From the NCBI GenBank assembly GCA_013399305.1, contig VXAI01000139.1:1500539-1564538 (forward strand): a stretch of DNA of 64,000 nucleotides, written 5' to 3'. Position 1 is the stretch's first letter; every line of letters starts with the position of its first letter. The notes below the pieces were generated by a model. That model was not told the DNA's origin, did no database searches, and was given only the letters and a program-made list of their open reading frames with translations. This DNA comes from Rostratula benghalensis (taxonomy: Eukaryota; Chordata; Aves; Charadriiformes; Rostratulidae). The translations under genes and the position numbers were made by a program. This document shows, in pieces, positions 54,028 to 64,000 of this stretch.

Positions 54028-54715
54028 GAATCACAGAATTGTAAAGGGTTGGAAGGGAACTTCAGAGACCATCTGGTTCAACCCCACTGCTAAAGCAGGG
54101 TCACGCAGAGCAGGCTGGGTTTTGATTATCATCCAGGTGTGTTTTGATTATCTCCAGAGAAGGAGACTCCACACCCTCCCTGGGCAGCCTGTTACACTGC
54201 TCTGTCATCCTCAAAATAAAGTAGTTTTTCTACATGTTCAGGTGTAACTTCTGGTGTTCCAGTTTGTGCCTGTTCCTTGTCCTGTCACCAGGCACCACTG
54301 AGAAGAGCCTGACCCCATCCTCTTGCCACCCAGCCTTTAGATAAGCAACGATCAGATCTTCTCTCAGCCTTCTCCAGGCTAAACAGACCCAGCCCTCTCA
54401 GCCTTTCCTCATCAGAGATGTGCTCCACTCCCTTGACCACCTTTGTAGCCTCCACTGAACTCTCTCCAGTAGCTCCCTGTCCTTCTTGAACTGGGGGGCT
54501 CAGAACTGGACACAGTACTCCAAATGTTGCCTCACCAGGCCAGAGTAGAGGGAGAGGATGACCTCTCTCAACCTGCTGGCCTTGCTCTTAATGCAGCCCA
54601 GGAGACCATTGGCTTTCTTGGTCACAAGGGCAATTTGCTGGCTTATGGTCAACTTGTTGTCCCCCAGGACTCCAACGTCTCTCTCTGCAGAGCTGCTTTG
54701 AAAACAAGCCAACAT
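54028..54715 (-). mobile_element. CR1 LINE, 3' fragment (5'-truncated)
   Basis: The minus strand shows CR1 C-terminal coding sequence (residues such as [17 protein letters not shown] and [18 protein letters not shown]) followed by the 3' end CCAACCCTTTACAATTCTGTGATTC. Its wording differs from that of the copies at 31.8 and 32.4 kb, for example DNKLTISQQ against DSWLIMSQQ, so it probably belongs to another CR1 subfamily. Several frames are broken. It is in sense orientation with KCNH5. Confidence 0.9.
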
Positions 54716-57700
54716 CTCAAGCCATGAAATCAGAAACTGAGGTTTGGATGGAGCTGTCTAGAAATTGCTCCAATAGCTGGCAGAAATAATCAATTTTCCA
54801 GAGAAGCTATCTTGTACTATCACCACAACAAATTCTGCTCATACACAAAACCAATTTGAATTAACAAGCTTGTCTTCACCATATTTTAAAATCAATCATT
54901 GAAAAATAGTATCTCCCCCACAACGACCCCATCAATCTGGAAGTAAACAGACACCAAAGCAAGCTATGTATATGACATATAAGTATCTCCCCAAAGCAAG
55001 AACAACAATGCACTATTTCTCAGCTCTTCTAGGGGCTGATGGGTGACTAAGAAATTCTTCTGGGACTTTCACATTCTGAGAAACACTGAAATATTCTATA
55101 TTCATTGACGTAGACAATTCACTGCCTTCATTATCTTGTTCTGACCTTCCCTTGCAGCAAGGCATTTTAGTGACCAGTGGAATATATTGGATTTGTTACT
55201 GCTTAGATTAAGCATGCACTGGCCTGGGCCCACTCAGCAGGAGAAATAAACTCCTATAAATGCCATATTCAAGGGGCTAGGTGGACTCTGCAATCTGCTC
55301 TGTGTCCTTCAGAGCAATTTTACTGTTGCACATGTACAGAGGTAAACCAATTGCTCCAGGTTACAGAAGCAGCATGCAGAAGTATATCAGAGACCCTCTG
55401 AGCTTCAGGCTGGAAAGCTGATCATCTCACTCTCAGTGGAAGCACAGGAGGGAAGAAGGCATACAGCAGCACACAAACGCTTGTCATTTACAGAGCTCCT
55501 GTCTCTCCTGAATTCTGATTCACACTTTCCCCAAAATGCCACTTCCCTTTTAAAGGCATTCTACTTGCTGAATTCCTGTCTCTCCTGAGTTACAAGACAG
55601 TAATAGTGTGCAACTCAAGAGTATCATTCTGGCTTTTTTCCTGATATGGTCCTTCTTGTGAAACACATAAAATCAGTTAGTTTTACATATACATCTAAAG
55701 CTGTGTTGCAGAAGCCTAAAACATGCCTGTGGACTGAGCTAGAACAATGTGCATAGCAGAGACTGAGTTTCTTGCTATAGAGGCTGCGAGCTGACAAAAG
55801 GCAATGGGAGGTTTAGAAGAATAGTTCTTCCTGAATGAAAAACAATTTGTGGTCCATTCAAAGCATGTGATGGACCTACCTGTTTGTTAGGCTCTGTGCA
55901 GAGAGGGGACAAAACGACCCATAAGGAGCTAAAAAAAAAATCAGATTTTAAATGCATATTCAGCAACTCTGTGCAGAATAGGTATTTAAACAATAATCCT
56001 TGCAAAAACCTTTTTTCCCTTGTCATAGGTACACTTTACTATTTTTAGCATTTCAAGTGCCAGGAAGCAATGTTAAAAATATTGCTGAACAGCACTGGAC
56101 ACCAAGAAAAAGCAAGTAAGGCAAAAGGAAATCTGAAGTAAGCTCCACAAGAAGAGGATAAGTTTTTCAAAGCTCTCTTTCCTGCAAGGCAGGTGATGTA
56201 TTTCAGTCTAAATATCCCACCTGATTCTTTCTTCAGTGAAAACCAAATGACAAACGCCAATCAAACTGAAATGCATCCCCATTCCTCTGGGTTTTCCTCG
56301 CCACCGAGCAATGCTTTATCAGCAGCTACAGAATCTTTAATTTGGCTATTTTTAAGAAGTACACCATTTTGCAATCCTGCCTACCAGAAGGATTTGAAAT
56401 CTCTCCAAATACTCCTCCCAAGTCCTGATAACTTTGCCAGCATGAATAGGAAACTTCAGGCTCGCGGAACAAGCCGCTGCTGGCTGACAACACAGTGAAG
56501 ATTTTCTTTCATATTTGCAGTTTGCATGAGTATGCAAGCTGGGACTGTGATGAATTACTATCTCCAATTCCAGTGCTAATTTTAAGCATTTTAAGTCTAA
56601 GGCATCTATTTTGCACAGACTGTTAGAAAAGACACTGCCAATATCAACCATTGGTATTAGCTAACTTCTTCAGAAAAACTACCAAACGTATTTCACAGTC
56701 TGTGTTTGCTTGTAACAGGAGTCAGTTCAGGGCCCAGAAATACTATTGATTGAACCGTAATTGAATTTTGCTGAATTTTTATCTCAAAACATTGTTTCAA
56801 AGGAAAATCTGAAACATCTTGCTTTGAAAGCAACTTGAATAAATTTCAGTTCCTAGTTAAACCTTTTCTTTGGGGCCAAAACCTCTTCCCAAGCTCAGTG
56901 GCCACTTTGCCCGAGAAATTGTATTTTCCACTGGCTATTTGTTGTGCCTTTCTGTCCCATTCTGGTGTTCAGACTGTCATGTTTCCAGCAGCTGGCACTG
57001 CAAAGCATGTTTCTACAGTCCTGGAAGTCTGATTTCTTTGTAGAAATATTGCAAGCACAAAGTCCATGACCAGCATATATTGGGAAGTTGTCATATTTTC
57101 TAACCAGTATTCAACCAACCAAGCAACTTGTTTAGATTTCAGGAGCAGTCATCATACTGATGTGCATGAGTGGAAAATCTTCAAATCTTCATTGATATGT
57201 TCACAAAAGAGTCAACCATTTGATCATAATTGAGCATTTTTATACTTGTAAATAATCTAAAAAGAAGGTTCCTTCTGTCTGTAGCCTTCCTGTATGCCAC
57301 AATGCTCTTCATCGCATTACCAGGAGAAGCCGCATATATTTTGATGGCATTACTTTTATGCAATAAGCAATTTCAATGTCCTTTTTCCATGTGTCTTAAA
57401 TTTTAGATTGTACTTTTGACTTTACCCAAAAGCCTATGAATCTACTCAAGTTTTTCTGACTACTAAGCGTACAGGTACCACTTATGAATTTGACATGTAT
57501 ATTTAATAATTTTCTAGGTAACACTTATGAAAACTATTAATCAGCCAGTGGCACATACATATATGTTGTTGTAAACATAACTTCGATAGTGCTATGTGTA
57601 TTCCCTATCCGTAATATGTGCTTCAGAGATGAAAAAGCAGGACTACAATACACTTAAAACAAGAACAAAGCAGGTTACATTCCCTTTTCCAGGTCCATTT

Positions 57701-59148
57701 CTTCTTCACTTGCTGAGGCTATGTATCTATTTTGTTATTGCTATTATTATTAATCCTTATGGTTTTATGACTCTCACCCCACCCTAAATAACTTAGCAGG
57801 GCTGCTTAGTTCCTTCCTTTTCCAGACAACAGAATTTCCCGCAAAAGACAGGCAAAGTTAGTGTTACAATATTTAAATGTTCTATATCCACCTTATTCTC
57901 CAAATCCCGAGCCTTCTGTAAATACCACAATGCAGTTTCAACAAATGGCTAATCAGCACCTACAGGTTTTCTACAGCCTAGCTGCAATAGCTAATTAATG
58001 CTCTGGCTTGGGCATTTGCTTTTTACGGACTTCAAAATGTTTTGAAACACATCAAGCCATCAAATAAAGGTTCTGTTCAGCAGAAATTTCATTGCACCAC
58101 ACTGCAAGCAGAATCCTAAAACTGCAAACTCACTTTTTAAAAACCATTGAAAATCTCCAAACACATGGCTTTAATCTTCTAAAGATCTAGAAAGACTGTA
58201 CCAAGAAAACCTCCTTTTTATAGTTTGTATTTCTGTGAGATGAGCTCAAAGTGTTAGCTGAGGTAATTATCAGAGAGATTATGCAGATCTTATTTTCAAA
58301 AGGTTTTGTTTGGTCTCTTGTTACATAATTGCTCAGCGTTTGTATGGAGCTCAGCTAACAAAAAGCATCAGAGAAATACCAAGAATTCTTTATTTATGAG
58401 AAAAATAATTCTCCTAAATTATATTCACTTTTTCAGCAGTCTTTACTATATTGTGAAGATTTTTTGTGGACCAGAGAGCTGCTCAGTGATCTAACCTTGG
58501 CAGCACATGAAATGAGAAATGTACCTTACCACCATAGGTTTTAGACTATTTTGGAAGAGCTGCAGGGAACAGCATGAAGCAGAGAAAAAGTGCAATATAA
58601 TATCTCATGATTTCCTTCACTTCGAGCTTTGCTGGTGACAAAGGTCACCAAATTCAGGAGATAAAATCAGGACTTGTTCTAACCAGTGCCATAAAGAACA
58701 CAAGCACTTCATGATACCACTAAATGCTTTGAAAATTGGACAAAAAACACTTCATACATTTCCAAGCGTGTGCAAGTTTACAAGCAAAACTCAAATCAGA
58801 CTACCTGAATTTGAATACACATTGTAACTTTGAACCAAATTCTAGCCAAGACTTTCAAACACAACCAAAACTATCTTTAAAGAATAAAGAAGAAGCCCTG
58901 AACTCAATATTATATTGTCATCAGGCACACTTATGTATATACTGCACTTAGTCTCACAAACAATTTAAAAGTGACACCAAATACACAATTTCAATTCTCA
59001 TTTTCAATAATCCCATGTTCATTTCGTAATTAATTACAGGTACTCTGGATTTTTTAGTATGTCAAGAAAGCTTACAGCAAGTGTGCTATGCAACTATCAT
59101 ACCAGCTATTCAACTAGTTTTTGCTTCAACACAGTAAAATCAAATTCT
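54716..59148. other. Unique intronic DNA upstream of the intron donor
   Basis: No repeat family, exon or RNA gene is recognised. A perfect 7-bp-arm dyad lies at 58633-58650, and homeodomain-type TAATTA sequence occurs near 57990. Confidence 0.55.
58633..58650. promoter_or_regulatory. Short dyad with nuclear-receptor-like half site
   Basis: TGGTGAC-AAAG-GTCACCA is a perfect inverted repeat with 7-bp arms and a 4-bp spacer. It contains AAAGGTCA, a half site of the ROR/NR type. An 18-bp motif is easily found by chance, so function is only a possibility. Confidence 0.2.
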
Positions 59149-59584
<436 letters not shown>

Positions 59585-62500
59585 CTAGAAGAGAATAAAA
59601 ATCATTATTTCATCTGAAATATCCTGCTGGATAAACACACAGGAATTGATGTACAGACATCTATCTGCTTTAAGCCTTTCCGCACAACTTTTTTTCATGC
59701 CCCAGATGACAGAATACAAGTTCAAACTCTGTTTTTTTTCCTCCAGTGCTTTCATCCTCATCAGGGTAAATCAAGTTTGGCACTCAAGTTATCCCCATCT
59801 GGTGGATAAATTACTTCACTCAAGCTAAGTCTTTCCGAGTAACGGAATAGTTCTGTAGAATACAAAGTGAGAAATGGCCTGTTTATTACACAAAGGAGTG
59901 ATTTGATACTTTGCCAGTTTGAAGTAAACAGGAGACTCTTACTTTGACCTTAACGAGGTCAAATATGGTGGAAGAGCACTCATAGGTGGGAACTACACCA
60001 TCCAAGGGGAGTCTTCTTGAGCTTCTCAGAGAACAGTATTCTATTAAATGCAAGCAGAAGACAGCTATTCTGGCCAAAGTGGGAGTCTACCTATTTCAAA
60101 AACCCTCAGCATTAAACGCCCAAGAGAAATGTCAGAACGTAATTGTAATGAGTAACCACAGAGAAATCTTGCCTATTCTTCTCATGCACCAGTGAAACTT
60201 CCTCTAGTCCAACAGTCTCCATCTCATATTATCCTTCACTGCATCTAATATAACTCTAGATATTTTGTTATTTATGAGAAATCTCACTCACTGAACATGA
60301 ACTAACATCTGTGGGCACATCACCCTTATGAGTGAGGGTAATACAGATCACATGGCATTGGCAAGAAAGCCAAATACCTTTGCATGCCGGGTTTATTTCC
60401 TTTCCAATCAACAGACATTGCAGATATTTTCCTAAACCAAGAATTTGTGCGGTGTTTTTTTCCAGGCAAGACAAATGAAGTTCAAATAAATGGAAGTATA
60501 AATATTTAGGGAACAGAAGCACAGGGACCATTAAATGTTCATAGAAACATTTGAGAGAGAACAATGAACTAATGATTTGCATGTATTTTAATTGAGCTTA
60601 TAGATGCAGAAAAAGAAGAAAAATATGTTTCTGAACTATCACAATCCCATGATATACCTAACTCGTGCATTAAATTAAGTAGTGGCTCAAAATAGAAGGT
60701 TTGTAAAGGAAGGCTTCTAATATAAAACATTCAGAAGCTGAAGATATTTAAATTAAAGTAGAAATTAAGACATAGAAAGCAATAAGGCAAACATTCCTTG
60801 TTACTGTGCCAAGATTAAATTACCCTTTTCTATGCATCATTATCAAATCAGTCTAGTCAAAACACCGGCCAATTATATTATCAAACACTAAAAGATTGGA
60901 GTTTCTGGAGTTTTCCATACCAGAAAAACATTAATCTCTTTTGCACCTCTGCTTCTATTCAGAACTAATGTTTGAAGGGTAACATACATCTGGTATTTCT
61001 AGATGTAATCTGTTCGACAAAGTTTTTGTATGCTTTTCAAATCCTGTTGGAATTTGTTTCAGATCCCCAAACCCTTAATAAATTTAAGTTCTATATTTTC
61101 ACTCAGGTTCCTATGATGACTAATACTGTTGGGGGAAGTGGCATTTTCCCAGTTCAATTTTGCATTTAAACAGGACACAGATCTAATTTATCATTCTTAT
61201 TTCCATCTAAAGGTATACATAGCCTTATTTGCTTTGGCTTATATGTCTGTGAGGCAGTCTTAAAACCCAACTTGTCCAACAAACTGGTAAGTCCCTTACA
61301 GTGTTCATTGCACATTGGACTGGGTGTCATCAATGGACTACTGAAAGATGGTCACGCCCCACAGAAACTACAGAGCAGTTTTAAAGTGTATTTCATGAAA
61401 TTAATGTGTAATGTGTTTCAGTTAATTAACCCTGATTATGAAATGTACAACTGGTTGTGGAATCAGAGGAAGCTGGGTGGTGTTTTGTAGGATCAGGTCC
61501 TCTTGCATTGGTCAAGGAGATACACATTATTTCCATTTTACTTTAAGAGTCACTGTTCATTACACCAAGATTAAGGCTATGGAAGGTGCTAGAGACCTGA
61601 AATCTAAACTTGGGGTCCCTTTTTTTACCAAGTAGTTTATGTTCACCCCCTGGGCAAGGCTTGCACCCGACTTTGCACTCCACGAGCCCAAACCGAAAGT
61701 TAGCCTTTGATCAGGTGAGATTACAATCTGACAGTCCACCCTCCATTCCTATTACATCTCTTCTCTAAATTATGTGGACGGATTAGGAGTTGTATAACTA
61801 ATACAAAAAATCAGCATATATTTCAAAGTCTGGGAGAAAGTTTGTGCTGTAATTATTATTTTTTCCCTAAGCACAGATGACAATCACATCTCTTATGTAT
61901 AAACCAAAGAGAAATGTTTCATTTTAACTGACAGTGAAATGCATTCTTTCCAAAGCATAATTAATTTAGAGTAAATTTCACCGTAAATCTTCAAGGCAGT
62001 TCAGTCTCATTCACTACTTTAAGGCCAAAAAATCAGAGATATGTTTATTGAGCGTTTGCATTTCATCTCTGATATTGCAAAATATAAAGACAATACTGGA
62101 AGCTTTAAAAGCTTATTCCATAAAACACTATCTAGGAAAGAGCAATTAAGTACATAGTAAAAGAATATGTGATGCATCACACTGCTTAAGTACTGGGTTA
62201 GGTCAACCTGGTGCCTTTATACTTAAAAATCACCTGACAATAAATGCATAATTGTTAATACACAAAGCTCTGCCTAGGATTCCACAATGATCTCTTTGGT
62301 GGAAATTACGTGAAAGACTAGCGTCCTTGAATTAAGTTTGGGCTATTCATAAATTCCGTGCTCTATACTCAACTGAGTGCTGGCTGCCTTGAATTTCATT
62401 TTTGGTTTATGTTTTGTTTTGTTGGAGTTTTTTGTTTTATGCTCCATAATGAGTATTTTGAAAACCCTTCTACTGCAGGATAAGCATCTGCTGTAACTGA

Positions 62501-64000
62501 AGTAACCTCAGCACTCATGGAACAGAGTAGGTGATCCCGTCTGGCACTAGCATCGTGTACAAAAGGCACGTTTTTAATACTGAAGATCCAGCCTTCTGGA
62601 GATGCATTTGTTGCTGTATTTAGTCAGTGGAGCAAGTGTCTGTGATACCCACTGGTCTGTGTTCTCTGACTCAGAATATCTCATTATCTTATGAGCCATA
62701 CAATTCTGCCCCTTGAGATTTTGTCTTATTTGATCACATCTTAATCAGATGATGACGTTCAGCTTGCTCATCTTCAATCATCTCAGCTCTAGAAATCTTT
62801 TAACTGAAAAACCACCTACTCCAAAATTGCATTTTATATTTTGCAACCAAATTCCTTTCTGATACACATCATTGACTTCAGTGTTACAAGTGTAAGTCAC
62901 AGGAGACTCTCCCAGTGATTTCTAAGGCCATTAGACCAGGAGACTACATATGAAATAGCTTTGAACCTGTCCTTTCTGCAGCACAATTTCTATTTAGCAG
63001 ATAGCCAAAGCCACTACAAAGGATGTAGACAATGTCAAATTTACTCAGAAAGACATTTTTGAGGAATGGATTACCTTTGGAATTAAATTAGCCATTCATG
63101 ATTAAACAAACCCCAAATTTTTTTGATGTAAGTGTCTTGCATAGTCTGTATTCGCAAATTATCTTGATGTACGAAGAAAGGAAATTCATCTTGGTAGTGG
63201 AGGCCCAAGTGGTAACAGCACTCTGTCTGAAATGCAGAGTAACCACTCCCTCCTGTTAAAATTACCTGAATCTTATATTTTCAGATTTTAGATGTTACCA
63301 CATTGTCAAACTTCAGCCTTCCAGGATGAAAGAAGTGTCTAAGGTATCTGTATCTGGCTAAGCTTTTATGACCGAAGGATGAGAAAGATGTTTCCTACAA
63401 TTGCAATATACACCATGGGAACAGACCTCTGCACCTTGAGCAAGAACACGGAGCTAAGCACACTTGTGCTAAATGAATCCCTGATAAACCAGATGATAGA
63501 AAAGATGAAGCTATCAAAGTCATACCATAGAGGGTTCGACAGCCAAACATGCAAGAGGATAAAGGGAACACTGACACCAAAGGAAAATGGATGTTAACAA
63601 GTACAGGAAATCATTCAAGTTAGTACGAGTGTCAGAGATGTCCTTCTAAACCAGGAAACAGGGAGTGGAGGCTGTTGTTCTACACTAAAGGAGCAGCAGA
63701 GCTGCATCTTTGTAAACGACATTGAAGATTTAATCAGCTGGTTACTTGCTAATCTAATGAACTCTTTTTTGCTGTAGGAAATTATTGCATAAATTTTTAA
63801 TAAAGTAAAATAGAAACAAAAGCAGCAATTATTTTCTACCATCTAAATATACTAAATCCTTCTTAAACCTCAAAAATAAATCCCAGTATGCTGAAATGGT
63901 AAATTAGTGCTTTATTTTTTTCTTTTTTTTCTCTTAGGGAACAATGTGTTTTTAACTCTAGGCACTTTCTCAAAATTAGGTTTCACTCTATTTTTTTATT
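59585..64000 (-). other. KCNH5: KCNH5 intron, 3' part, upstream of the pore exon
   Basis: This is the end of the preceding intron, closed by the acceptor TTCTCTTCTAG. The exon encoding S2-S3, expected upstream of the pore exon, is not visible, so this intron is more than 4.4 kb long. I see no repeats of note and no other gene. The short open frames here, such as the pair near 63370-63600, have no recognisable domain. Confidence 0.8.

Overview
The window is AT-rich, CpG-poor vertebrate nuclear DNA with very low coding density. Its CR1 retrotransposons (LINEs ending in tandem ATTCTGTG-type octamers rather than poly-A) point to a bird; a crocodilian or turtle cannot be excluded from these data. 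There are no operons, bacterial genes, CRISPR arrays or RNA genes that I can support.

The only confident gene is KCNH5 (EAG2, a voltage-gated potassium channel of the ether-a-go-go family), on the minus strand. Two consecutive internal exons are present. The upstream exon, 59155-59584 (430 bp), encodes the S4 voltage sensor, S5, turret, pore helix, GFG selectivity filter and the start of S6. The next exon, 10658-10857 (200 bp), encodes the rest of S6 and the start of the C-linker. They join in frame through a split serine codon (T|CT) across a 48,297-bp intron. The remaining sequence is flanking intron: 59585-64000 upstream and 1-10657 downstream. No further KCNH5 exon was found in either flank.

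The large intron holds most of the repeats. Three 5'-truncated CR1 copies lie on the minus strand (31768-32100, 32382-33521, 54028-54715), one longer copy lies on the plus strand (38490-40425), and one much older minus-strand copy lies at about 49180-49930. The reverse transcriptase catalytic motif is damaged in both copies long enough to show it. There are also small tandem repeats (three 39-bp units at 35685, and duplications at 8211, 21871, 24824 and 50096), a 63-bp purine tract with six G-triplets, homopolymer runs, a CpG-rich patch at 5740-5921 and an LTR-like segment near 8.2 kb.

Speculative items worth a homology search are a plus-strand exon-like segment with good splice sites (1707-1788), a minus-strand coding-like stretch of about 170 codons with one internal stop (41849-42361), and a unique segment at 38030-38420 resembling conserved noncoding DNA. 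I found no convincing new biological system.
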